Notes: generated by a model from the sequence alone, not told the origin. A DNA stretch of 64,000 bases from Laguncularia racemosa (GCA_037954665.1 JBBMOL010000038.1:372001-436000); one strand, 5' to 3'. Shown: positions 36,084 through 47,265, counted from the first letter of the stretch. Numbers and translations: made by a program.

Positions 36084-37860
36084 CTAAGGAGTCTTCATGT
36101 TCATAAGCTGGCAAACTACATATAATTTTTCTATAGAAAAGGATTCATTAATGTCTTCTTCCTTCAGCTCCTCTAAATAGGGGTTCTTAAGCCTTGAAAG
36201 ATGGTCAGCTGCTAGATTATCTACCCCTTTTTTATCTCGAATTTCTAAGTCAAATTCTTGTAGGAGCAAAATCCACCAAATAAGTCTAAGCTTCGCGTCT
36301 ATTTTCATCAGCAAAAATTTCAAAGCAGAATGATTAGTGTAGATAATTACCTTGGATATAATTAAATACAACCTAAATTTGTCAAATGCAAATACCATCG
36401 CCAGTAGTTCCTTCTCTGTAGTAGTGTGATTCACTTGAGCATGATTAAGAGTTCTACTGGCATAATAGATAAGTTGAAAGTGTTTGTCTTACCTTTGTCC
36501 CAGAACCGCCCCAACTGCATAGTCACTTGCATCACACATGAGTTCAAAGGGCGAGTTCCAATTAGGGGCTATCATCATGGGTGCATGGGTCAGTTGTTCC
36601 TTGAGTACGTCGAAGGTGTGCTTACAATCAAGAGTGAAGTTAAAAGGCACATCCTTTTCCAATAATCAAGTTAGTGGGCAAGCTATTTTGGAGAAGTCTT
36701 TTATGAAGCATTTATAAAAATCAGCATGGCCTAGAAAACTTCTTATAGCCTTAACTGAATTTGGTGGTGGAAGTTTTGTGATCACATCAAACTTTGCTTA
36801 ATCAACTTCGATACCCCTATGTGAGACTTTATGGCTGAGTACAATGCCCTCCTTACACATGAAGTGACATTTCTCCCAATTCAATACAAGATTAGTCTCT
36901 TTGCAATGAGCAAGCACCTTTTCTAAATTCTCTAAACAATTTGAGAAAGAATCACCAAAGACGGAAAAGTCATCCATGAAGACTTCCATAATTTTCTCTA
37001 CCAGATCATCAAATATAGATAACATATACCGCCGAAATGTAGCTAGTGCATTGCTTAGCCCAAACGACATTCTCCTATAAGCATATGTGCCATAAGGGCA
37101 AGTGAAGGTGGTCTTCTCCTGGTTTTCTGGAGATATCAATATCTAAAAGTATCCGGAAATCCCATCAAGGTATCAATAGTACATATGTCTGGTTAATCTC
37201 TTGAGCATCTAATCCACAAAAGGAAGCAGGAAGTGGTCCTTTTGAGTGGCATAATTCAATTTTCAGTAATTTATACAAACATGCCACTCAGTGATGGTAC
37301 GCATTAGTATAAGCTCACTGTTCTCATTAGGCACCATAGTCATCCCTCCTTTCTTTAGCACCACTTATGTTGGATTAACCCAAGGATTGTCTGATATCGG
37401 ATATATTAGTCCCGCATCAAGGAGCTTAATAACTTCCTTCTTAACCACCTCTTTTATATTGGGATTTAGCCTATGCTATGGTTGCACTATAAGCTTGAAT
37501 TCTTCTTTGAATAATATTTTATGTGTGCAAAAAGAGGGGTCGATACCTTTGATATCTACTATTTTCCAAGTGATGGCCCACTTGTGTGCTCTCAAAACTG
37601 TGAGCAATTAATCTTTTTGCTCTTTAGATAAATCAAAGGCTATGATAACCGGTAGCTTGGAGTGTTCTGCTAGGAAGGTGTACTCCAAATAATTTGGAAG
37701 CTATTTCAATTTTAACACCGATGCCTTTTCAATTGAAGTTTTTAGTCTCACCTCTCTATTAACATTCAAATCTTTAAATCCTCTCTAGGGTGTAATTTCT
37801 TCTGCGGTGTTAAGCTGCTCATTGAATGTTTCAACCTTAGGATTATTCATGTCTTCCTAC
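36084..37860 (-). pseudogene. pol: Athila-like reverse transcriptase and RNase H
   Basis: RT on the minus strand runs from about 37560 (NPNIKEVVKKEVIKLLDAGLIYPISD) through LDGISGY (motif A, about 37170) and the FMDD catalytic box at 36969-36980, with CPYGTYAYRRMSFGLSNA between. RNase H follows ([41 protein letters not shown]) and ends near 36084. It is decayed by scattered stops and several substitutions. Sequence style (FMDDFSVFG) is typical of the Athila lineage. Confidence 0.92.
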
Positions 37861-38460
37861 TCTCCTCTAATTAGACTTCGCTCTAACTGATTTTTGTATA
37901 AGATCTCATTAATATGCTCGTCGACTAAGGAATCAACAATATCAATAGAATAGAAAGAATCATCTACGCACAAGGAGTGTTTCATGGCGATGGCCATTTT
38001 AATCACTAATTCTTCATCTCCAATTCTTAATGTAAGCTTGTTGTCCTCCACATCGATCATTGCCCTAGCAGTAGCAAGGAATGGTCTTCATAGGATTAAA
38101 GGCATATCCCAATCCTCATCCATGTATAAAATTACAAAGTCAACAAGGTATATGAAGTTTCCTACTTTTACTAAGACATCCTTAATGATCCCCTTAGGGA
38201 TTTTCATAGATCGGTCAATAAGCTGCAGACTCATTCTACTAGTCTTTGGGTCGGCTAACCCTAGTTTTTTGAAGAAAGAGTATGGTATGAGGTTAATGCT
38301 TGCCCTAAGATCAGCTAGAGCTTTATTGACCACGATGTCACCAACCAAACATGGAATAGTAAAGTTGCTTGGATCCTTTAGCTTTGGAGGGAGTTTGTTT
38401 TGAGTGATAGATGACAAGTTTGCTCCTACTTCATCGTAGAAACATTCTCTAACTTCCACT
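37861..38460 (-). pseudogene. Athila-like aspartic protease region
   Basis: The open minus-strand stretch 38088-38459 and the adjoining 37857-38060 contain PCLVGDIVVNKALADLRASINLIPYSFFKK and ILGRPFLATARAMIDV-type blocks split by a frame change near 38070. The active-site motif normally reads Asp-Leu-Gly-Ala-Ser; here Gly is Arg, which should abolish proteolysis. The region sits between gag and RT, as in all Ty3/gypsy elements. Confidence 0.85.
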
Positions 38461-39174
38461 TATTAGATAGAAGTTCCTTTAGGAACTTGGCATACTTTGG
38501 CATATGTGTAAATACCTCAACAAATGGAATATTAATGTGTAGCTGTTTAAAAAGTTTAAGGAATTTTTCAAACCATTCCTTGTCTTTACTTTGATTAAGG
38601 CGAGTCGGATATGGAATTTTTGGAACATACTCTTTGACAGCCGGTGGTGATCGTTTCTTGAGTTCTTGCTTCTTAGGTTCCGCCTTTTCCTTCTCAAAAG
38701 TTTGGCCACCCTCTTGTTTCTTCTCATATTCTTTTCCCGTTTGCAGTTCTTTCCCACTCCTCAAGGATATGGCTTTTGCCTACTCCCTCGGATTATTCTC
38801 AATGTTACTAAGAAGGGAAATCAGTTGCCTTCTATACATCATCTTAACCAATTAACCAATTTGCTTCTCAAGGTTGTGAATAGAAGCTTCTTGGTTTCGA
38901 TGTCTTGCCTTAAAGCTTTGAATGAATTGGCTCATCAAATCCTCCAAATTGGTTTTCTTTTCCAACTGAGGTAGTTAGACTGATGGGTTGGGCATAGGCT
39001 AATAAGGTAGCATTTGTTGCTTTTGAAATCCTCATGGTGGGAAGTTAGATCTTTGAGTGTTCTGATTGCCATAAGAGAGGTTAGGGTGGTTTCTCATGCT
39101 CGAATTGTAAGTGTTACTATACGGGTTATATTACTACCTATTTTGATTTCCAAGATAGTCTACTTGCTCATATT
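38461..39174 (-). pseudogene. gag: Athila-like gag, C-terminal part
   Basis: Low-complexity Lys/Glu-rich region (SGKELQTGKEYEKKQEGGQTFEKEK) preceded by Asn/Tyr/Pro-rich sequence (NPYSNTYNSSMRNHPNLSYGNQN), typical of the Athila gag C-terminus. The protease-only element at 39175-43387 separates it from the capsid part. Confidence 0.8.
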
Positions 39175-40208
39175 TGATAGGAATAAAAATTCGACAAGAC
39201 CTATCATTAGGGCAAGAATTAAAGGATTTTAAATCTTGGCATTGAGGGCCCATTTTGAGCAGATCGACCCTGGAATTATTTATATATTAACCTCTTTTCT
39301 ATTATTCTTGTATTGTGTTTTCCAACAGGCACACTTATCATATTCTATAGGGCAATGGACAAACTCCCTCAGACTCAGCTTGTGGATTATCCATGGACCG
39401 ACCTGAACCGGCGATGAGCTGGGCCGATGGATCCTATAGAAGACCAGCATCTTGAAGACCATTTATTTTATATATTTATTCTTTTATGAACTATTTTGGT
39501 TTTGGGACACTTTTATTTCTTTGTAACTTTCATTTAGGGTTAGCCACCTTAAAAGTGGCAAACTTGTAATTTTGAGCACTTTTTAACCCTAGGAGTAGCA
39601 AGTATAAATACTTGCTTAAGAGAGGGTTTGAGGAGGCTTATCATTTTGCAGATTATACACTTCCTTTCACGTGAGAATTAGGGTTCATACCTTGGTTCCA
39701 AACTCTTATCAATTTCAATCCCAAGAGTTGAAATTGTGGCGAGTGCAACATCTTGAAATTGTGAGTTATATCAATTTCATTTTGTTGTGATTTCTTTTCT
39801 TCTCTAGTGTGTCGTATCTAGGGTTGAATTGAGATATTTCTTGGTCAGAAATACATCTTATTGTACACGAATTCTTGTGCTTATTTGAAGTATTTATCAA
39901 TTATATTTGGTTCATCATTGAAGATTTCCCTAGGAAACGTGTTCTTCACTATTTGAAAGGGATTATTTTTGTTACGGTTTTCTTTTGTCAAATTGTGGAT
40001 TATTTGTGTGGATTATATAAGATTAAGGTGTTGTTAGAAGGTATTATCAGTGTGGTATTCTAATTATATCATTGGACATTTGGAATTTATCATATCTTCA
40101 CTTGGTTCACGTCATTTTGCCCATATTTTTGGATCCGATTTTGCCTTGACTTGAGATAGTTTTTCTTAAGTCTTTTGAATGTGCTTTCAAGTGTGTTTAG
40201 GCACATCA
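39175..40208 (+). repeat. 5' LTR of the protease-only element
   Basis: 1034 bp, TGATAGG...CACATCA. TATA box within an 18-bp inverted repeat at 39598-39615. A U5-like segment (TATCAATTTC...GAAATTGTGGCGAG, 39705-39745) is shared with the LTRs at 21724, 25392, 56263 and 58847. Confidence 0.95.
39598..39615 (+). promoter_or_regulatory. TATA box embedded in an inverted repeat
   Basis: GCAAGTATAAATACTTGC: 8-bp arms with two central bases, and TATAAATA spans the centre. Identical in the 3' LTR (42777-42794), and on the opposite strand at 22198-22215, 25866-25883 and 59443-59460. One base differs at 10060-10077. It is probably the LTR core promoter. Confidence 0.75.
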
Positions 40209-40214
40209 TGTTTT

Positions 40215-40226
40215 TGGTATCAGAGC
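40215..40226 (+). other. Primer binding site, initiator tRNA-Met type
   Basis: TGGTATCAGAGC lies six bases after the 5' LTR, the same primer class as the element at 21724-26213. Confidence 0.9.
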
Positions 40227-41352
40227 ACATGTTGAGAGAAGGGAATTGGGTTTATTTGATTTCATGGAGTTAATCATCAATTAAGGTGATTTAGTGAAAA
40301 TCGCAAATTGTGTTGTTGTTGTGGTTTTGAGATTGCGAAATTACCTTAGCTTGGAATTTAATTTGCTGATTGTTGGAGTTGGATTGGGAAGGTTTTTGTA
40401 TCATTTTATGATCACTAAATTTCATGGAAGGGCAGAAGCATAAAGTGTTGTTTAATTCAACAACTTTTGGAACTTGAAAAAACTTACCAATTCCTGCCGT
40501 GACTAGCTTGTGGCGTAAGGAGGTTGTGTAGTTTGTTGTTTTGATTTCCTTTGTGTAATTCTGAATTGGAGGAGTACAATTTGCAGATTACATTGAGTAT
40601 TGATTAGTAAGGAATTATTTGAATTCAAAACATATGCAATTAAGTTGTGGGAGTTAATGATTGCTATTTGAATTTGAATTCATTGTTACCAATTGAGGAA
40701 GGCTTGCAATTAGTGTTGTGAATCCTTGTGCAATTCGGAATTGGAGCATTTGAAAATTCCAGATTTGAAGTGTGTGGAAGGATAAGCATCCATTTGAAAT
40801 TCAAATACCTTCTTTAAGTTTGAGAGCAATTCATTGAGTAGCATTAAATAAGTGTTATTTGAATTTGAATTGTTTTTTCTACCATTTGTGGAGAAGGTTG
40901 CATTTAATGGAGTGATTTCAAATTTGAATTTTGTTGCTGCCATTGCTTGTGGTTTATGGTGTGAATGGGAGTTGTGTAGTGGCAAGGACGTGTACACCTT
41001 GAAGTATTGTATGTAAGAGTGTTTAAAAAAAAAAAAAGTTACAACGTGTAGTAGTGTTGTAGTGAATTTGTTGCACCGTGTAGGAGTGAGGTGTGTGTAG
41101 TGGTGTAAATTTGTGGAGTTGTGTGGAGTAAGGTGCTGCACATTAAGATAAAGTGTGAGTGTGAACCGTAGCAAGAATAAGGAAAGTGAGTAGTAGAATT
41201 TAAAATTCAAACAAGTCATTAAATGTGTGAAAGTAATTGAACTAGTTACTTAAACACTTGTTGAATTTAATTCTATCTACTTGAAAGTAGTTGAGTATAC
41301 TTCATTTGTGGTTTGGTTGTGTATTTGAATCTTGGAAGTGTGAAGATAATTA
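40227..41352 (+). other. Leader of the protease-only element
   Basis: Non-coding. Rich in GAATTTGAATT and GTGTAGTAGTG words that match (in reverse) the leader of the gag+protease element at 24421-25372. The long minus-strand ORF here (40710-41219) is a by-product of this composition. Confidence 0.65.
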
Positions 41353-42411
41353 TTGTTGTTGGGTTTGAACACAATCATGTCTAGTGAAATGTTTCATTAT
41401 GCCAATGTATTACGCCGGACATTGACTACATTTACTACTAAGGATGACGAACAAAGGGAAAACTTGTTCCATACTTCTTGTAGGGTACAAGGAAATTTAT
41501 GTGTCCTTATAGTTGATGGTGGTAGTTGTACCAATGTGGTAGCAGCATCGATGGTATCGAAACTAAAACTTGCTATTACTCCACATCCTGAACCGTATAC
41601 ATTGCATTGGCTTAGTGATCAGGGGAGTTTACATGTGACCCATAGAGCTAAGGTACCATTCAGTGTAGGGGATAAATACTTTGATGAGATTGAGTGTGAT
41701 ATTTTGCCTATGTATACATCCCATATATTACTTGGCAGGCCTTGGTTATATGATAGGAGGGTTTTACATGATGGCTTCAGGAATACTTATGTATTCCAAA
41801 AGGAAGGAAAACGAATTATTTTGAATCCGATGTCGCCTTCAGAGGTTCAAAGGGTTCAGCAACAAATCGGTAGACCATAAGTGAGCCATGAGCAGTCGAA
41901 CCAACCTTTAGAGCACAAAATTCGTCAGACCCAGATGTGCCAACCTTCAAAGGATCTTGTTGATCATAGTCAAACGAGCAGACCACCAGAGAGCCAGACC
42001 GTTCAGAGACAGTTATGTTCACCTTCACAGGTTTTAGAGGGTAATGAGCAGTTGGAGCAACCATTAGAAGACCATGAGGATCAGCAACATACAAATGAGT
42101 TAGAAAAAGAGGAAATAGTTTCAGTGGAACAAGTTGATACAGGGGCGACTTTAGTGGATAATGGGTCATTATTTGTGTCGCATAAGAGATACATCCTGGA
42201 AATGGAGGAGAGAAAACAATCACTACCTGTAGTATTTCAGATATTGGGATTCTGCAGAGATACTTCTTCAAATGGATTACTAGGAGAAAACAAAGTCTCT
42301 ATTGCATTTGATCTACTAGATTTGAGGACAAATCTTTTTGAGGCTCGAGGAAATGATAGGAATAAAAATTCGACAAGACCTATCATTAGGGCAAGAACTA
42401 AAGGATTTTAA
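41353..42411 (+). CDS. Retroviral-type aspartic protease ORF with Q/E-rich tail (one internal stop)
   Basis: Codons from ATG at 41353 to TAA at 41878 encode 175 residues. The active-site motif VDGGSCTNV is near residue 56, followed by HPEPYTLHWL, a DEIECDILPM block and LLGRPWLYDRR, the standard order of a gypsy pepsin-like protease with its flap and ALLGR-type end. The same frame stays open after the single TAA to 42411 (a Gln/Glu-rich tail: SNQPLEHKIRQTQM...), running through the polypurine tract into the 3' LTR. The TAA sits where a glutamine codon would be one transition away. A protease without gag or pol is odd; it may simply be what remains after internal deletion of a full element. Confidence 0.8.
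42340..42353 (+). other. Polypurine tract of the protease-only element
   Basis: GAGGCTCGAGGAAA directly precedes the 3' LTR. The related GAGGCCCGAGGAGA is in the same position in the element at 21724-26213. Confidence 0.8.
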
Positions 42412-43387
42412 ATCTTGGCATTGAGGGCCCATTTTGAGCAGATCGACCCTGGAATTATTTATATATTAACCTCTTTTCTATTATTCTTGTATTGTGTTTT
42501 CCAACAGGCACACTTATCATATTCTATAGGGCAATGGACAAACTCCCTCAGACTCAGCTTGTGGATTATCCATGGACCGACCTGAACCGGCGATGAGCTG
42601 GGCCGATGGATCCTATAGAAGACCAGCATCTTGAAGACCATTTATTTTATATATTTATTCTTTTATGAAATATTTTGGTTTTGGGACACTTTTATTTCTT
42701 TGTAACTTTCATTTAGGGTTAGCCACCTTAAAAGTGGCAAACTTGTAATTTTGAGCACTTTTTAACCCTAGGAGTAGCAAGTATAAATACTTGCTTAAGA
42801 GAGGGTTTGAGGAGGCTTATCATTTTGCAGATTATACACTTCCTTTCACGTGAGAATTAGGGTTCATACCTTGGTTCCAAACTCTTATCAATTTCAATCC
42901 CAAGAGTTGAAATTGTGGCGAGTGCAACATCTTGAAATTGTGAGTTATATCAATTTCATTTTGTTGTGATTTCTTTTCTTCTCTAGTGTGCCGTATCTAG
43001 GGTTGAATTGAGATATTTCTTGGTCAGAAATACATCTTATTGTACACGAATTCTTGTGCTTATTTGAAGTATTTATCAATTATATTTGGTTCATCATTGA
43101 AGATTTCCCTAGGAAACGTGTTCTTCACTATTTGAAAGGGATTATTTTTGTTACGGTTTTCTTTTGTCAAATTGTGGATTATTTGCGTGGATTATATAAG
43201 ATTAGGGTGTTGTTAGAAGGTATTATCAGTGTGGTATTCTAATTATATCATTGGACATTTGGAATTTATCATATCTTCACTTGGTTCACGTCATTTTGCC
43301 CATATTTTTGGATCCGATTTTGCCTTGACTTGAGATAGTTTTTCTTAAGTCTTTTGAATGTGCTTTCAAGTGTGTTTAGGCACATTA
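42354..43387 (+). repeat. 3' LTR of the protease-only element
   Basis: 1034 bp, almost identical to 39175-40208. The last dinucleotide is TA where the 5' LTR has CA, one of the six differences. Confidence 0.95.
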
Positions 43388-43392
43388 ATATT

Positions 43393-44437
43393 TCTCATAA
43401 AGATCCATATTTTCGCTAACTTCACCCACTTGGTGTTGTAATCCCTGGGAATTCTTAAGGGTAGAAACTTGGTGACTGAGAGCTTCCATTTTTTCCACCA
43501 AAGTAGTCATGAGATCTACTTCATACTTTCCCACCACATTTTGCTTACCCTTATTATTGCCCCACTAATAATTATTTTTAGCTATATTAGCGAAAAGTTT
43601 CAAAGATTCTTCTAGGGTCTCAGAATTCAATGTACTACCAATTGCGGCATTTACCAATTGACGAGTGGTTGGGTTAAGCCCATTAAAAAAGGTTTGAACC
43701 TGCATCCATGTAGGTAGTTGATGGTGTGGGCACTTTCTTAACCACTCTATCCATCTTTGCCAAGCATCGTATATGGTTTCACCATCTTATTGCATGAATG
43801 AAGCAATGTCATTTCGGAGCTTGGTTATCTTGCATGTAGGGAAGTAGTTATCTAGAAATTGCTTGACTGTATCATCTCATGTAGTTAAAGCTCTAGGACC
43901 CAATGATTGAAGCCAATTTTTAGCCTTCCCCCTTAGTAAGAAAGGGAATAATCTAGTATGTACAGCTTCATCCATCACTCCATTATTCTTGAAGGTCTTA
44001 TAGATTTATAAGAATGTTTGAATGTGAGCATGGAGGTCTTCATCAGGTAATCCATCGAATTGACAATATTTTTGCAAGAGTTAAATCACCACACCCTTAA
44101 TTTCGAAATTGTTAGCCCTAATGGAGGGCTTCACAATAGTTGGCCCTATTCCATCTAAGGTTGGCCTTGCATAATCTAGATTAGTCTTAAGTGGACCTTT
44201 AGCCATGGTCTCTTGTGTTTCCTCTTTAATATTCTCTAGTAATCCTATCTCACTATTTAAAAATTCTATAGTTGATTCCATATCCTTCATTGCTATTGTG
44301 ACTTTTATAATAGACATTCTTCTCTTGATTTCCAATTGTCCAAAAGATTCAGCAGTTATATTCTTGCGAATCTTGAGGAGTGTTATCTCAATTTCAAGGT
44401 CTAAATTAAGATTGTTGGAAGGAACAATCTTTGTCAT
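43393..44437 (-). pseudogene. gag: Athila-like gag, N-terminal and capsid part
   Basis: The minus strand starts with an open 118-codon stretch (44081-44437). The capsid part follows, with FPFLLRGKAKNWLQSL, FPTCKITKLRNDI, ETIYDAWQRWIEWLRKCPHHQLPTWMQVQTFFNGL and the QLVNAA motif, all typical of Athila-group retrotransposon gag. Stops occur near 44080, 43990 and 43560. It is cut at 43392 by the ATATT target site of the protease-only element and continues at 39174. Confidence 0.85.
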
Positions 44438-44555
44438 GCACTAAAAAAGTAATAGCCACGAGTTAGAGTATTCTAAAGATAAGAAGAGTAGAAAGAAATA
44501 AAATAAATGACTAAAGTAGTAGATAATAAGGTTTTTCCTAAAATTGTTTCGTTAG

Positions 44556-44577
44556 ATCCCCGACAAAGGTGCCAAAA
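44556..44577 (-). other. Athila-type primer binding site
   Basis: On the minus strand TTGGCACCTTTGTCGGGGA lies about 5 nt after the 5' LTR. It is a decayed form of the TGGCGCCGTTGCCGGGGA site used by Athila-group elements. Confidence 0.75.
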
Positions 44578-44580
44578 ACT

Positions 44581-46029
44581 TGAAAGGTCATTTATTCGAT
44601 CATATCAAATTATAAATTTATTAACCCAAAGAAATCTAACAACTTAGCTAGGCAAGTGCACCTATATAATGTAGTATAGATTGCAAAGGGAGTCATCCTT
44701 AAGGATCTTAGAAACAAGTACTAGTATTACCATTTTTTTTGCTATTAAGTTTAAATCTAAATGTAAGATTAATAAATTAAATCACTAATTAACTAATATA
44801 ATAACCTTAAGATTAATTATAATCGCTGTAATAAATGAATTTAATTACAAAGACATACCACTCATCTTGATCCACTATAAACCCTACCTTTCTTATAATA
44901 AGGTTTTAATTAATTAATTGTTTATGCTTTGCACTGCATGAATTTTCAATTAAACTAGTTACTCCCTCGCGTTAATTAATTAATAACCTTACATGGAATG
45001 GTAGAGACCTCTTCCTCACTATCACCCTATAAGATTTCATTAAGCTCACAATTTCTAAATAAAAATTAAATCTTTATGCAGAAAATTGAAGTCTTCTTAC
45101 CTTTAGGTAAAACATGCAATCTTTCTATTCATGAAGGTCTATCCTATTAGATAAGACCTCTCTCTATTTAATAAGAATCAAACATGTAATCAATTCGTGT
45201 GCATAAATTAATTACATAGCAGTTAAAACACATGAATAGATACAAAGGCATAAACTTTTCATTAATCAATAAGTAATTCAATCATATGGTTTATAGTTTC
45301 ACAAGATGCAAGGCATATAAATATACTCCTCCATGGAATCTACAATAATCATGAGAAATTTGAAGAAGTAATAATAATTCATGATGAAAAGAATAAACCC
45401 TCGTAAGTGTTTTGTGATTTCTAATGATGCTCCAGCGATTTTGCTCTCTAGATGTGTGATTTTGCTCTTCTAGGGTTTTTAGAGTGGTTATAAGATAAAA
45501 TAATTTAGATCCCTAATTTTTGTAATGAAGCGAGTATTTATAGTTTAGGAAATATGGTAGCATGTACGGTCTGGCGCACGCCTATGCTCGAGGTTGTGTA
45601 CTCTAGAAAATAGTAAAATTTTGATATTTTGGGTTCTACATAGCCTCCTAAATGACTGTGCTCAGGATTGTGCACTTTGGAATTCTTGCAATTTCTTCTC
45701 TAGGCAAAGTTTTTGCTTCAGTATAACTCTTTGCATCACTTGTGCAGCTGTTAGGGTACAATTTTATGATGCATTTTGATCACTTTTTTCTCTCTAACAT
45801 TGGCATTAGCATGTTCATGTTGAAGGTTATGTACACGTGAAAATCATCTTTTGTTATATTTTGCCAGATTTTATCTCGTTTTTGCTCGAATATTCTTTAT
45901 ATTTTACTCTTTAAACACCGAAATCAAATATTAAGCACTTAAGTGTCTTTTTCTTGATAAATTCATACAAAATTCATAAAACATTATACTCAATAAATAC
46001 TATAAATAAGGTTCTTTTAACACTTATCA
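44581..46029 (-). repeat. 5' LTR of the Athila-like element
   Basis: 1449 bp on the minus strand, direct repeat of 19242-20671. TATA box CTATAAATA on the minus strand at 45535-45543. Confidence 0.9.
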
Positions 46030-46140
46030 GGTAGCAATGATACAAAACTTTGAATTAGTTACTAAAATTAGCAAATTTAAATTTCATATAGTAAATCATT
46101 CTTTCATCAAAAGTTCAAGTAGCAATTGTAACATTATCCC
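46030..46140. mobile_element. Right half of the inverted-repeat element split by the Athila-like insertion
   Basis: Inverted match to 18813-18920. Together with 18806-19241 it reconstitutes a ~0.5-kb inverted-repeat element nested in the hAT-like element. Confidence 0.5.
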
Positions 46141-46314
46141 ATATGTACAATATTATATACACACACGTGTACATATATATGTCTTATAGTTTTTAATCTA
46201 TATACATATATTATATACATAAATATAGGTTATATATATGTTGTATAGTTTTATAATCTATATTTAAGTAAAGTATATATATGTTATTGTAATGTAAAGG
46301 CTGATACATATAAC

Positions 46315-46345
<31 letters not shown>

Positions 46346-46616
46346 TGTATGTATGTATGTATGTATGTATTATTAGTTATTTTGTTGTTAAATAGGTTCA
46401 TGAATTAAACTTAGACTTGTTTATAAAATCTATTTAATAAACAAGTTCTTAAACGGGTTTACAAGTCAAACCTGAACCCGGACCCAAACTTTACCATGTG
46501 TTAAACAAGTTTAACTTGTTTGTATCTCATATAAATTTTTTTAGTGCACAAACCCATTTATAATCTCGTTATGTTATGTCTGGATTCATAAGTCATGTCC
46601 TAAATTGCTAGCCCTA
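46141..46616. other. Right arm of the hAT-like element
   Basis: TATA-rich sequence with an (ATGT)n microsatellite at 46317-46370, then GGGTTTACAAGTCAAACCTG-type sequence and the terminal inverted repeat ending at 46616. Confidence 0.55.
46317..46370. repeat. (ATGT)n microsatellite
   Basis: About 13 uninterrupted tetranucleotide units. Confidence 0.97.
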
Positions 46617-47265
46617 TATATAATCACTTCGTGTTTGTAATATGGAAAGGTAAAAAACAATTCCTTTATTTGGTTAGTTTTATATATATATATAAAAATA
46701 AAATAAAATGAAGAGAAATGAAGTCAGTATTTGATAATATTACTCTTATTCAATTTTGACAAAAATTATTATCAGAGATAGTTTTGTACTTATCTTCTTA
46801 TTTTTGTTCATTTACATCAATTTCTCTCCAAAACTAAAGAAAAAACAAAGAAATGGAGCTTATATGTGGAAAATTTCTACTCATTTTTATTCATTTCCAC
46901 TCTTTATTTAAATTACTGTAGAAGGCTAATTTTTTTATTAGGCTAAGTGCAGTATTAATTCCATGTTATCCACTATTTATTTAGGTTTAGCTCCTTAGGT
47001 TAAGTGATAAGGTTCGAGGAGTCAAGTTTGTAATTAAGATGCTTTAAGAATATTTGCCTTGGTGGGCTCGAAAAAGGAATTTCTATACCAATTCATCTGC
47101 TCTCAACCTCTCTTAAACAAGCTCACATACTCTATAAGGCAAGCTATTGACCTTGAGCCCATTACAAGCTCATCAAAACAACTTAAATGTGTAAACTTAA
47201 TCTTATTGGCAATCATCAACATGATTTAATGGATGTCATTTGACTCAAGTGTCTATAAATACCCA
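46617..47265. other. Spacer between the hAT nest and copy B
   Basis: AT-rich with no ORF. A TATA-like CTATAAATA is at 47253-47261, just before the point where copy A has the Tat element, but no gene is evident downstream. Confidence 0.45.

Larger units (their letters stand above)
39175..43387 (+). mobile_element. Young protease-only non-autonomous gypsy element
   Basis: Two 1034-bp LTRs (39175-40208 and 42354-43387) start TGATAGG and end CACATCA (5') and CACATTA (3'). They are flanked by the perfect 5-bp duplication ATATT (39170-39174 and 43388-43392). I count six differences between LTRs, five of them transitions, so it is the youngest insertion in the window. The 2.1-kb interior has a PBS (40215), a long leader, one protease-containing ORF and a polypurine tract, but no gag, RT, RNase H or integrase. 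It interrupts the Athila-like gag in the opposite orientation. Confidence 0.95.
19242..46029 (-). mobile_element. Athila-like Ty3/gypsy retrotransposon, split by three later insertions
   Basis: Removing the three nested elements leaves about 13.1 kb, close to Athila-group sizes. On the minus strand the order is 5' LTR (44581-46029), PBS, gag, protease, RT, RNase H, integrase, a late env-position ORF, polypurine tract and 3' LTR (19242-20671). Flanks are TGTAG (19237-19241) and GGTAG (46030-46034), a 5-bp duplication with one mismatch. LTR divergence is about 10% or more over the first 300 bp by eye, so this is the oldest retrotransposon of the nest. All reading frames carry several stops. Confidence 0.9.
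18441..46616. mobile_element. hAT-like DNA element hosting a nested insertion cluster
   Basis: Left terminus TAGAGTTGGCAATTT and right terminus, reverse complemented, TAGGGCTAGCAATTT form imperfect 15-bp TIRs. They are flanked by a perfect 8-bp direct repeat TATATAAT at 18433-18440 and 46617-46624. Eight-bp duplications and TAGGG-type ends fit the hAT superfamily. Only about 365 bp on the left and 475 bp on the right belong to the hAT element; the rest is nested material. It has no transposase and was non-autonomous before being invaded. The AT-rich duplication could be partly fortuitous, but the TIR match supports it. Confidence 0.7.

Noticed and set aside
39280..39462. Identical ORFs at 39280-39462 and 42459-42641 (and at 39875 / 43054)
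   Set aside because: They are the same stretch read in the two LTRs of one element, not duplicated genes.
40710..41219. 169-codon minus-strand ORF
   Set aside because: It lies antisense in the leader of a + strand retroelement, has low-complexity composition and no domain.
46030..46034. Perfect TSD for the Athila-like element
   Set aside because: GGTAG against TGTAG differs at the first base; accepted only as an aged duplication with one mismatch.
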